Shown piece by piece: positions 6,619 to 13,936 of a stretch of DNA of 30,452 nt. Positions within the stretch are counted from its first letter, which is position 1. Every line of letters starts with the position of its first letter. Where the stretch lies: positions 1-30,452 of the forward strand of contig JAGXSK010000242.1 in assembly GCA_018333845.1 (NCBI GenBank). Direction: 5' to 3'. This DNA is from Clostridia bacterium (GTDB lineage: Bacteria; Bacillota; DSM-16504; Desulfitibacterales; Desulfitibacteraceae). The position numbers were made by a program, and so were the translations under genes. A model generated the notes under the pieces. That model was not told the origin of the DNA. It saw only the letters and a program-made list of their open reading frames with translations, and did not search any database.

Positions 6619-7647
6619 GTGATGGCAATGAGATACCAAAATATTGAGGACATTGGACTTGTCAACAGCTTTAAAAGGAACATGGAAAAAATTGGACTGT
6701 CACCTCTGATTTTGGGCCTATTTCTAGTATTGGGTGTATCTCCATACCTTATTCAGGATGAATACATATTACGACTAATGGTAATCAGCCTAATGCTTGG
6801 CACATTGGCTATGGGGTTTGATCTGTCTGCCGGGTATATCAAGGTTGCTAATTGGGGATACGCTGCCCTTATGGGTCTGGGCGCTTATACTTCTGCTTTG
6901 CTCTTAATGAAATTGGGCATATCACCCTGGATTGGAACAATTGCTGGGGGGTTAGCAGCAGGCCTTTTAGGATTACTCATTGGGATTCTGACACTCCGCA
7001 TGGACGGTATGTTTGCGGCCATACTTGCGTGGTTTATCGGTTTGATTCTAATGGCCTTAACTACTTCTCTCACAGGGTTGACTCGTGGAGCCATGGGACT
7101 AAATGTGGACCTATATTTTAATACGGCCTGGTCAAAACCATATTTTTATGTAATATTTACTATTTGTGTTCTGACATTTATTGTTTTAAGATGGGTTACC
7201 AAGTCAAACCTGGGGCTGGCCTTCAATGCTTTGGGGCAGGATGTAGAAGCAGCCAGAACCTCTGGCGTGGATCCCATGAAGTATAAGGTGATAAATTTTA
7301 CTATTTCCTGTGTTATCGCGGGTTTAGTTGGAGGCTTTTACGCGCATTTTATTGGCATTCTGACCCCGGATGTGATGCACACAAAACACACTGTTGAAAT
7401 ATTGGTAATTGCTTATCTAGGGGGAAGAGGAAGTATCTGGGGACCATTATTGGCAGCATTTTTACTTGTTCCAACCTTTGAATACCTGAACTTCTTATTG
7501 GAATTCAAATATGTACTTTACGGTATTTTGTTAATAAGTGTAATGATTTTTTACCCAGGTGGTATTTCTGGTTTCTTGAATTATCTATCTGATTTGATGA
7601 CACAAAAAAGAAAATCTAAATCATCAAAGAAGGATTCCCCAGCTTGA
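6619..7647 (+). CDS. livM: Branched-chain-amino-acid-type ABC transporter permease LivM
   Basis: A 342-residue membrane protein of the LivM family. It has about 35 residues of cytoplasmic N-terminus, then the hallmark LMLGTLAMGFDLSAGYIKVANWGYAALMGLGAYTSAL. Later comes LGLAFNALGQDVEAARTSGVDPMKYKVINF, the EAA-like loop that contacts the ATPases, and the family signature YLGGRGSIWGPLLAAF. The C-terminus is a lysine/serine-rich tail. It starts 3 bases after livH ends. GTG 6619, ATG 6622 and ATG 6628 are all possible starts, and GGCGG just upstream suits 6628 best. It forms the heterodimeric channel with LivH. Confidence 0.92.
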   Translation: MMAMRYQNIEDIGLVNSFKRNMEKIGLSPLILGLFLVLGVSPYLIQDEYILRLMVISLMLGTLAMGFDLSAGYIKVANWGYAALMGLGAYTSALLLMKLGISPWIGTIAGGLAAGLLGLLIGILTLRMDGMFAAILAWFIGLILMALTTSLTGLTRGAMGLNVDLYFNTAWSKPYFYVIFTICVLTFIVLRWVTKSNLGLAFNALGQDVEAARTSGVDPMKYKVINFTISCVIAGLVGGFYAHFIGILTPDVMHTKHTVEILVIAYLGGRGSIWGPLLAAFLLVPTFEYLNFLLEFKYVLYGILLISVMIFYPGGISGFLNYLSDLMTQKRKSKSSKKDSPA

Positions 7648-7669
7648 TTTCAGCAGTGGCAAGGGAAAA

Positions 7670-7685
7670 TCACATTGTAATGTGA
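7670..7685. repeat. Short palindrome between livM and livJ
   Basis: TCACATTGTAATGTGA is a perfect dyad with 7-base arms and a 2-base centre, in the 117-base livM-livJ gap. It could be an operator or a small mRNA hairpin. No promoter is evident beside it. Confidence 0.3.
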
Positions 7686-7764
7686 GGTGGTTTAAAGGAG
7701 TAAGTTAAACTGGAACAAGAGTGCTTGAAATTGAAAAAGTATTAAATTACGAGGAGGTAAGTTT

Positions 7765-9045
7765 ATGATCAGGTGTAATAAAGCTTTGCTTATAGTGATG
7801 GTATTGCTGCTTGGCACAGCTCTGCTGTTTACTGGTTGTGGGGCTAAAGAGCCAGCAAAAGAGGATGTAAAGGTACTGACTGTTGGTGTGGATTTGCCGC
7901 TTACAGGACCATCTGCCAAGGCAGGAAGAGAATTTCAAGACGCAGTTAAAATGGCTTTTGAAGAAGTTGGATATAAAATTGGGGACTATGAGGTGAAGTT
8001 AGTTTGGATTGATGACCAGGCGGATCCTCAAAAAGGCACCGCAGCCTATGAACAGGCTGTGGTCAGGGACAAAATTGATGTAGGCATCTTGAATTGGAAC
8101 AGCTCTGTAGCTGTAGCCTTAATGGAAACCGTGGCCAAATATCAAATACCTCACTTCTTTGGCATGGGTGCTGCAGGTACAATCAATGAAAAATGGTTGT
8201 CTGATGAAAAATATCGTTACTGGATTAATAAAGGATGGGCAATGCCGGATAAAATGACCCAGGCTTATGTTGATACTATCTCCCAGGCCATTGAAAAGGG
8301 CCTTTGGACACCACGCAACAAAAAGATGGCTATTTACGGCGATGATACCGATTGGGGCAGAAGCTATGGGAAAAGCATGAAGAAAAGATTTACAGATGCC
8401 GGTTGGGAAGTGGTCAGCGAAGATTACACAAGATTAGGGGAAACTGATATGTATCCACTCCTTACCAAAATGAAGAGCCTTGATGTATCTCTGGTAGCAG
8501 GAACCATTTCTTCACCTCCTTCAATTGCGGCATTTATAAAACAGGCCAGGGAAGTAAACCTCAATGCTTTAATGATTTGTGATGCCTTAGGAGAAACAGC
8601 AGACTTTTATTCATTAACTGGTGATGCTTCTGATTATGTACTTGATAACCGTCCTATTTTTGTTTCTGAAAGAGCCCTGAAATTTGCAGCAGATTTTAAA
8701 GCAAAGTATGGATATGAGCCCTCTCCGGCAGCTGGCGGTCAGGTATATGATTATACCAGGTTCTTTATTAAGGTAGCTAATGAGACGCTAAAAGAATATG
8801 GAGAACTGAATAGAGAAACTTTGTTCAAGTTTGCCCAAGAAAAGCTAATGACAGGTGAAATCACATTTACTGATGGGGTAGTTATGGAAGAGTACAAATA
8901 TACTCCAGAATCTGCTCCAGACCCAGTAGTTGGTGAAGGTTACTACATCTTCCCTGTAGTTCAGTATTTTGGTGGAAAAGCAACTGTGATATGGCCAGAT
9001 TCCCAAAAAACGGGTGATATACAAATTCCTGATTATGCAAAATAA
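7765..9045 (+). CDS. livJ: Liv-type ABC transporter substrate-binding lipoprotein
   Basis: A 426-residue periplasmic-binding-protein type 1 (Peripla_BP_6) receptor. It opens with a lipoprotein signal: a hydrophobic stretch LLIVMVLLLGTALLFTG followed by Cys25, which would be lipidated and anchored to the membrane. Mature-domain features include VLTVGVDLPLTGPSAKAGRE, which lines the ligand cleft, YGDDTDWGRSYGKSMKKRF and AGGQVYDYTRFF. A strong GAGGAGG precedes ATG 7765. It captures the substrate for LivHMGF. A strong hairpin follows the gene (9058-9091), a common way to keep the receptor mRNA in excess. The ligand is not deducible from sequence. Context points to an N-methylated amino acid rather than leucine. 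Confidence 0.9.
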   Translation: MIRCNKALLIVMVLLLGTALLFTGCGAKEPAKEDVKVLTVGVDLPLTGPSAKAGREFQDAVKMAFEEVGYKIGDYEVKLVWIDDQADPQKGTAAYEQAVVRDKIDVGILNWNSSVAVALMETVAKYQIPHFFGMGAAGTINEKWLSDEKYRYWINKGWAMPDKMTQAYVDTISQAIEKGLWTPRNKKMAIYGDDTDWGRSYGKSMKKRFTDAGWEVVSEDYTRLGETDMYPLLTKMKSLDVSLVAGTISSPPSIAAFIKQAREVNLNALMICDALGETADFYSLTGDASDYVLDNRPIFVSERALKFAADFKAKYGYEPSPAAGGQVYDYTRFFIKVANETLKEYGELNRETLFKFAQEKLMTGEITFTDGVVMEEYKYTPESAPDPVVGEGYYIFPVVQYFGGKATVIWPDSQKTGDIQIPDYAK

Positions 9046-9057
9046 ATGATGAAATAT

Positions 9058-9091
9058 TTCCGGTGCCTACTGATATTTGTAGGCGCCGGAA
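9058..9091 (+). terminator. Strong stem-loop between the receptor gene and livG
   Basis: TTCCGGTGCCTAC pairs with GTAGGCGCCGGAA (13 bp, one G-T pair) around an 8-base loop. On the plus strand it is followed by A, not T, so it is not a classical terminator. More likely it stabilises the 3' end of the receptor transcript or attenuates expression of livGF. Confidence 0.55.
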
Positions 9092-9134
9092 AAAACTAAA
9101 TTGATCTAACTTATTTGGAAAGCAGGTGATATCA

Positions 9135-9854
9135 GTGCTGTTAAGAACCGAAGGAATTCAAAAAAGGTTCGGCGGTTTAGTGGCAGTAAATGATGTATCC
9201 ATCACAGTCAACAAGGGGGAAATATTTGGTATAATTGGCCCTAATGGAGCAGGTAAGACTACATTTTTAAACTGTGTTTCAGGGTTTTATACTCCGGAAA
9301 AAGGCAAAGTTATTTTTAATGATCAAGATATTAAGAATTTGTCTCCTACCCAGCTATGCAACAAAGGAATTGCCAGGACTTTTCAGATTGTAAGGTCCTT
9401 TCCTAAATTAAGTGCCTTGGATAATGTCAAGGTGGCGGTTATTTTTGGCGGTAAAGAGAAGCAAAACCCGGAAAAGCGGGCAAAAGAGCTAATGGATTTT
9501 GTCAGTTTTCCCGTATCACAAGACATTATTGCAGAAAATTTAAATACAATGCAGCTAAAGCGGTTAGAGCTGGCTCGAGCCCTGGCAACTAACCCCCAAC
9601 TTCTTCTCCTTGATGAGGTAGCAGCGGGGTTAACTCCAGCTGAACTTCCGGATTTTATTGATCTTATTAAAAGGATCAGAGATTGGGGAGTCACTATTAT
9701 TGTTATCGAGCATGTTATGAAATTTATCATGGAATCATGTGACCGTATTGCCGTATTGAATTTCGGGGCAAAGATTGCAGAAGGAACCGTAGAAGAAATA
9801 AAAAACAATCCCAAGGTAATGGAAGCCTATTTAGGAGAAGAACACGTGCACTAA
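9135..9854 (+). CDS. livG: Liv-type ABC transporter ATP-binding protein LivG
   Basis: A 239-residue ABC ATPase. It shows Walker A (GPNGAGKTT), the LivG-typical Q-loop segment RTFQIVRSFP, a signature region of the LivG kind (NTMQLKRLELARAL in place of strict LSGGQ), Walker B (LLLLDEVAAGL) and the switch histidine in IVIEHVMKFIM. GTG 9135 is preferred because AGGTGAT ends 4 bases upstream; an alternative GTG at 9126 overlaps that site. LivG and LivF form the ATPase dimer under LivHM. The gap to livF is 81 bases. The sequence looks functional in every motif. Confidence 0.93.
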   Translation: MLLRTEGIQKRFGGLVAVNDVSITVNKGEIFGIIGPNGAGKTTFLNCVSGFYTPEKGKVIFNDQDIKNLSPTQLCNKGIARTFQIVRSFPKLSALDNVKVAVIFGGKEKQNPEKRAKELMDFVSFPVSQDIIAENLNTMQLKRLELARALATNPQLLLLDEVAAGLTPAELPDFIDLIKRIRDWGVTIIVIEHVMKFIMESCDRIAVLNFGAKIAEGTVEEIKNNPKVMEAYLGEEHVH

Positions 9855-9935
9855 TTGAGGACATTCCTCGACCAGAAAGGAATACCCAAAATAGAGGTGT
9901 GTCCCCTAACCTTAAAGAAAGTCAGGAGGGATAAT

Positions 9936-10643
9936 GTGCTTAAGTTAAGCAATGTTAATGCAGGTTACGGAAAGCTTGGAGTTTTGTGGAATGTTTCTCT
10001 CGAAGTTCATTCAGGAGAATTTGTGGCCTTGGTTGGCCCTAACGGAGCGGGCAAAACAACTGTATTGCGAACTATTTCCGGAATTGTCAATCCTGCTGGA
10101 GGGGAAGTCAGGTTTATGAATCAAAAAATAAATGGGCTCCCGGTGCAGCAGATAATGAGAATGGGCATCAGCTTTGTAACAGACGATGGCTGCCTTTTCT
10201 CAGGCATGACCGTAATGGAAAACTTGATGATGGGTGCGTATACTGTCAATGACAAGGAAAAAGTAAAAAACTCCCTAGATAGTATATTTGAACTGTTTCC
10301 GAGATTGGCCGAACGAAAGAAGCAGTTTGCAGGAAGTATGAGCGGAGGGGAGCGAAAAATGCTTGCCATTGCACGTGGATTGATGTCAGACCCCAAATTA
10401 ATATTAGTAGATGAGCCGTCATTAGGCCTTGCCCCCAAGTTAGTTCTTGATGTTTTTAAAACCCTCAAGGATTTAACCACGAGAGGAGTGACTATTTTAC
10501 TTGTTGAGCAGAATGTTAATACCACTTTGAAAATCGTAGATCGAGGATATGTTCTGGAACAAGGCAGTATTATACAAGAAGGCAGCAGTACTGAGTTAAG
10601 AGAAAATGATCACATTAAGAAAGCTTACCTGGGAATAGCCTGA
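9936..10643 (+). CDS. livF: Liv-type ABC transporter ATP-binding protein LivF
   Basis: A 235-residue ABC ATPase of the LivF type. It has Walker A (GPNGAGKTT), the LivF-typical GISFVTDDGCLFSGMTVMENLMMGAY, the signature SGGERK, Walker B (LILVDEPSLGLAP) and the switch histidine replaced by glutamine-asparagine (LLVEQNV), which is normal for LivF. GTG 9936 is chosen because AGGAGGG (9924-9930) lies 5 bases upstream and the resulting length matches the family. The open frame extends upstream to a TTG at 9855, but those 27 residues do not look like a LivF N-terminus. It completes the transporter. A 240-base non-coding gap then precedes the third mttB gene. Confidence 0.93.
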   Translation: MLKLSNVNAGYGKLGVLWNVSLEVHSGEFVALVGPNGAGKTTVLRTISGIVNPAGGEVRFMNQKINGLPVQQIMRMGISFVTDDGCLFSGMTVMENLMMGAYTVNDKEKVKNSLDSIFELFPRLAERKKQFAGSMSGGERKMLAIARGLMSDPKLILVDEPSLGLAPKLVLDVFKTLKDLTTRGVTILLVEQNVNTTLKIVDRGYVLEQGSIIQEGSSTELRENDHIKKAYLGIA

Positions 10644-10759
10644 AAAGAGAATTAATTTCAGTGTCTGAAAATAGTAAATCACAAATAACGGCATTCATTT
10701 TAAAAATTTTATTAAAAGAAACTTTTTTATTAGCAGGAAAACCCTTGTTAGTGCAGAAT

Positions 10760-10777
10760 ATTTCTAAGCAGAAAAAT
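10760..10777. promoter_or_regulatory. Candidate operator upstream of the third mttB-like gene
   Basis: ATTTCTAAGCAGAAAAAT lies in the 240-base gap after livF. It repeats the layout of the dyad at 1684-1701 (TTTCTAA, two bases, AGAAAA). A further TAGAAAAATTATAA follows at 10789. The rest of the gap holds no gene I can support and no clear terminator. Confidence 0.35.
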
Positions 10778-10883
10778 AATTTTATAAATAGAAAAATTAT
10801 AAAGCTTTGTCTGCAAGAGAATAATTGGTATCAAATTAAATTGAATTTATTTTAAGTTTTGTAAAAGCAAAGGAGAGGTCTAA

Positions 10884-12317
10884 ATGAGGTCAAATTTTAC
10901 TCAATTTACCACCCCCCAAATGCGGGTATTGTCTGACGACCAGATCAAATCAATTTATTTTGCAGCACTGGAAATTTTAGAAAGAACCGGAATGAATATT
11001 GATTGTGAGGAGACACTTCAGATGCTTGCGGATCATGGTGCTCTGGTAGGTCCCAAAAAAAGAGTACGCATTCCTGCATATTTAGTAGAACGTGCTCTAA
11101 AAACTGTACCGCCACGAGTAGTACTCTGTAACAGGGATGGGGAAAGAAAACTATTCTTGGAGGATAACAACGTCTACTTTGGTTGCAATCCTGATAACCC
11201 GGACTACATTGATCCTTATACCGGAGAAAGACGTCCTATGACCAGTCTAGACGGTAAAGATATGGCTACCGTAATTGATTATTGCGAAAATATTGAGTTT
11301 GTCTTAAACGCTTGCTTTAGTGCTGATGTACCCAGACATGTAGCCGACCGGGTAATTGTCCGTCAGATGATGCTCTATATGAGAAAACCCATTGGGTTTA
11401 GCTGTACAGATGCGGATTCTTTGCTCGATATTATAGATATGGCAGCAATTGTGGCCGGTGGATATGATGAATTAAAGATGAACCCATATATTTTCCATAT
11501 CCAGGAACCCATCAGCCCGTTAAGCCATGATGGCAATACCATGAAAGAAATTAAGATTTGTGCAGAAAAAGGCATTCCTTTGGTATATTATCCCATGCCC
11601 ATGGCCGGAGCTACTGCCCCTGCTACCATAGCCGGAATGCTGGCCCAGAATTTAGCTGAAGCCTTTACCGGCATGGTTGTCCATCAGTTGACCCAACCTG
11701 GTGCTCCCTTTATTACCGGTGGAGTAGCATCCATTATGGATATGAAGACTACAAGATTCTCTTATGGTGCCCCGGAAATGAGCCTTAGTGTTGCTGGACT
11801 CACAGATATCCTTCATTATTTAAAGATTCCTGTATGGGGTACTGCCGCTACCGTTGACTCCAAAACTGTGGATCAACAGTGTGCTGCGGAAATTGCGTTC
11901 TCCAGTCTCATGTCAGGGCTAAGCGGTGCTAACCTGGTTCATGACACTGGATTAATGGATCAGGCAACCGTAACCTGTCCGGAAGTTCTGCTCCTGGCTG
12001 ATGAAATCCAAGGCATGGTAAGGAGAGTTTTGCAGGGAATACCCGTAACTGATGAAACCCTGGCTCTTGATGTTATTAATGATATCGGAAACGGCGGAAG
12101 CTTTATTACTCATGAACATACCTTTAAGCATTTCCGTGATTTCTGGGTACCAAGCTTATTTGACCGTTCAGTTTTACAAAAAGGTCAGACAATGCCTTCC
12201 TTGACTGAAAGGTTAAATGCCAAAGCACGTTATGTTATTGAAAACCATGAAGTTCCGCCCCTGCCAGCTGATAAGCTGAAAGCCCTTTTAGAGCTGGAAA
12301 AGAAATGGCTGGGTTAA
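10884..12317 (+). CDS. MttB-family (non-pyrrolysine) quaternary-amine:corrinoid methyltransferase, copy 3
   Basis: A 477-residue MttB-family protein, clearly a different branch from copies 1 and 2. It has an extra N-terminal lead (TQFTTPQMRVLSDDQIKSIY) before ALEILERTGMNID. The barrel core is MAGATAPATIAGMLAQNLAE, then GTAATVDSKTVDQQCAAEIA and LSGANLVHDTGLMD. The C-terminal half carries IGNGGSFITHEHTFKHFRDFWVP. This layout is nearer to characterised glycine-betaine and proline-betaine methyltransferases than copies 1-2 are. No amber codon is present. GGAGAGG precedes ATG 10884. It would methylate a cobalt(I) corrinoid protein that is not encoded here. It ends 43 bases before the TIM-barrel gene, so the two are probably co-transcribed. 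Confidence 0.87.
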   Translation: MRSNFTQFTTPQMRVLSDDQIKSIYFAALEILERTGMNIDCEETLQMLADHGALVGPKKRVRIPAYLVERALKTVPPRVVLCNRDGERKLFLEDNNVYFGCNPDNPDYIDPYTGERRPMTSLDGKDMATVIDYCENIEFVLNACFSADVPRHVADRVIVRQMMLYMRKPIGFSCTDADSLLDIIDMAAIVAGGYDELKMNPYIFHIQEPISPLSHDGNTMKEIKICAEKGIPLVYYPMPMAGATAPATIAGMLAQNLAEAFTGMVVHQLTQPGAPFITGGVASIMDMKTTRFSYGAPEMSLSVAGLTDILHYLKIPVWGTAATVDSKTVDQQCAAEIAFSSLMSGLSGANLVHDTGLMDQATVTCPEVLLLADEIQGMVRRVLQGIPVTDETLALDVINDIGNGGSFITHEHTFKHFRDFWVPSLFDRSVLQKGQTMPSLTERLNAKARYVIENHEVPPLPADKLKALLELEKKWLG

Positions 12318-12360
12318 GTGTAAGGTCCAATAGAATTATTCTTTGAAGGAGTGGTAGATC

Positions 12361-13254
12361 ATGTCAAAAAAAATGAAGCTTGGCTTACACACCTACACGC
12401 TTCATCTTTGGGGATTAGGGGAAAACTATGCAAATTTCAATGAATACCGCCCAAAAGCCATGACCTTGATGCAGCTAATGGATAAGGCTGTTGAATGGGG
12501 ATTGGACGGACTCCATATTACAGGCTGTGATTTGGAAACAAAAGATGAAGCATGTCTTAAAGAAGTACGGGAGGCTATGGAGGCTCGTAATCTATATGTA
12601 GAATATAATTTCTCCTTGAATTCTGAATTTGATCACCGAATAAATGATACAATTGAGGAAGGCATTAAAATTGCTTCAGCACTCGGGGCTGAAATTGCCA
12701 AGGTTAGTCTGGATGTGCGCCGTCCTCGCCCCCTTTATGGAAGCTGCTTCCATCCGGCGGTGATGAAACAGCTGGTGGATATATACGAAGAGATTAAGGC
12801 AGCCTTGCCCTTGATGGAAGAACTAGGTATAAAGCTTGCTGTTGAAAACCATACTGATACCTATGCAGACGAAGTTATTTGGCTGATAAAACAAATCAAT
12901 CACCCCTTGGTGGGCGCCTGTTTAGACACAGTAAACTCCATGTGTGTTCTGGAAGATCCTATGAGTGCTGTGGAAAAGCTTGCTCCCTATGCTTTTGTAA
13001 ATCATTTTTGCGACCATAAGCTTGATAGAGATGAATTTGGACTGCGTTTTCATGGAGTAGCTTTGGGTGACGGGGATATTGATTGTGTTAAAGTCTATAA
13101 CACAATCAGAGAGGTGTCACCTACCGACCGTATTACCTTTGAAATCGAGTGGGATATGGAGGGAGACTCCCTGGAAGCAGCTCAGCAGAAACAATTGGAT
13201 GCATGTATTAGAAGTATAAAATACGCCCGAGAGGTTCTCGGTATTGGGAAATAG
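12361..13254 (+). CDS. Sugar phosphate isomerase/epimerase family (AP endonuclease 2-type TIM barrel)
   Basis: A 297-residue xylose-isomerase-like TIM barrel. It begins KLGLHTYTLHLWG and carries the expected metal ligands in order: Glu in KLAVENHTDT, Asp in GACLDTVNSM, His in FVNHFCDHK and Glu in ITFEIEWDME. Members of this family isomerise or epimerise sugars, inositols or hydroxypyruvate, and many have unknown substrates. The context, directly after mttB copy 3 and before hydroxyproline-type genes, raises the possibility that it epimerises or isomerises the betaine or its product; this is inference. GGAG precedes ATG 12361. It is the last gene before the terminator at 13315-13348. Confidence 0.82.
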   Translation: MSKKMKLGLHTYTLHLWGLGENYANFNEYRPKAMTLMQLMDKAVEWGLDGLHITGCDLETKDEACLKEVREAMEARNLYVEYNFSLNSEFDHRINDTIEEGIKIASALGAEIAKVSLDVRRPRPLYGSCFHPAVMKQLVDIYEEIKAALPLMEELGIKLAVENHTDTYADEVIWLIKQINHPLVGACLDTVNSMCVLEDPMSAVEKLAPYAFVNHFCDHKLDRDEFGLRFHGVALGDGDIDCVKVYNTIREVSPTDRITFEIEWDMEGDSLEAAQQKQLDACIRSIKYAREVLGIGK

Positions 13255-13314
13255 AAATTAAGAATTGACTTTGCGTACAAGTTGATATGGTATTAACCTC
13301 CTCCTCTTTATTGA

Positions 13315-13348
13315 TAGTTGCGATAAAAACATTGCGACTACTTTTTTT
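13315..13348 (+). terminator. Rho-independent terminator of the mttB-liv operon
   Basis: TAGTTGCGAT pairs with ATTGCGACTA (10 bp with two G-T pairs, 6-base loop), followed by C and seven T. It lies 60 bases after the TIM-barrel gene. Confidence 0.75.
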
Positions 13349-13403
13349 AAGAATTATAACTCAACCTTCTAAATATTACAGCGAAATTTAGCAATTAGCG
13401 GAG

Positions 13404-13550
13404 CCATGGGGACGATTCGAGCGTCACCGTAGCGCAACGAAGGTCCGAAGGGAAGACGATGGAACCGTCCCCATGGCGTAGTCCCTTAGCCGTACTTATT
13501 TCGAGCTTACAGGCTGTGCGAAGATAAAATTTACGGGTATCCGCTAAAGT
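13404..13550 (+). repeat. Composite dispersed repeat, copy A
   Basis: This GC-richer block stands out from its AT-rich flanks. It starts with an inverted repeat (CCATGGGGACG 13404-13414, CGTCCCCATGG 13466-13476). CCTTAGCCGTACT follows, then CTTACAGGCTGTGCGAAGAT within 13506-13532, then CCGCTAAAG. The last three modules recur in the same order on the other strand at 27512-27562. There is no protein-coding sense. It occupies most of the 358-base gap before the LhpF-like gene. It looks like a non-autonomous (MITE/REP-like) element; its family is unknown to me. Confidence 0.6.
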
Positions 13551-13612
13551 GAATCTTATGTATTTTTTGGCATTTGAATTTGAAGTGTTTAAGAATAGGG
13601 AGTGGAAATAAG

Positions 13613-13936
13613 ATGAGGATATTAGATCATCCCATACTGGGAAGTCAATTAGACATTGAATACCTGTGGATAACTGTAGACGGGAAAAAAATTAAAGCAA
13701 AAAAGGGAGAAACCATTGCAGCATCATTGCTTGCTAATAATATTCGAATTCATAGATACACATCTAGATACAAAGAGCCAAGAGGTATTTATTGTGGTAT
13801 TGGGCAGTGCACTGATTGTGTAATGACAGTTAATAACGTTCCTAACATTCGGACGTGTATTACGCCTGTAGAAGATGGAATGATTATACAGACGCAATAT
13901 GGACACGGGAGAAGGGGAGAAGACAGTGAAAGATAA
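13613..13936 (+). CDS. [2Fe-2S] subunit of amino-acid dehydrogenase (HcnA/LhpF-like)
   Basis: A 107-residue plant-type ferredoxin domain protein. Cys ligands appear as CGIGQCTDC, then Cys in NIRTC (C-x4-C-x2-C-x12-C), after the beta-grasp lead-in ITVDGKKIKAKKGETIAASLLANNI. This is the small subunit typical of hydrogen-cyanide synthase HcnA, nopaline/octopine oxidases and heterotrimeric D-hydroxyproline dehydrogenase (LhpF). It shuttles electrons between the two flavin subunits. ATG 13613 follows AGGGAGTGG; an upstream TTG at 13574 gives no extra domain. It overlaps the next gene by 11 bases. Together with 13926-17001 it forms one enzyme complex. Confidence 0.85.
   Translation: MRILDHPILGSQLDIEYLWITVDGKKIKAKKGETIAASLLANNIRIHRYTSRYKEPRGIYCGIGQCTDCVMTVNNVPNIRTCITPVEDGMIIQTQYGHGRRGEDSER

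Noticed and set aside
7720..7768. 15-codon ORF (GTG start) whose TGA overlaps the receptor ATG
   Set aside because: The overlap looks like coupling, but no proper Shine-Dalgarno precedes the GTG and part of the reading is the receptor's own Shine-Dalgarno.
10661..10855. 64-codon plus-strand ORF after livF
   Set aside because: It starts with GTG without a Shine-Dalgarno, is AT-rich with lysine, asparagine and isoleucine throughout, matches nothing I know, and overlaps the candidate operator.
13404..13550. CRISPR array
   Set aside because: There is only an inverted repeat and single-copy modules, with no regularly spaced direct repeats and no cas genes.
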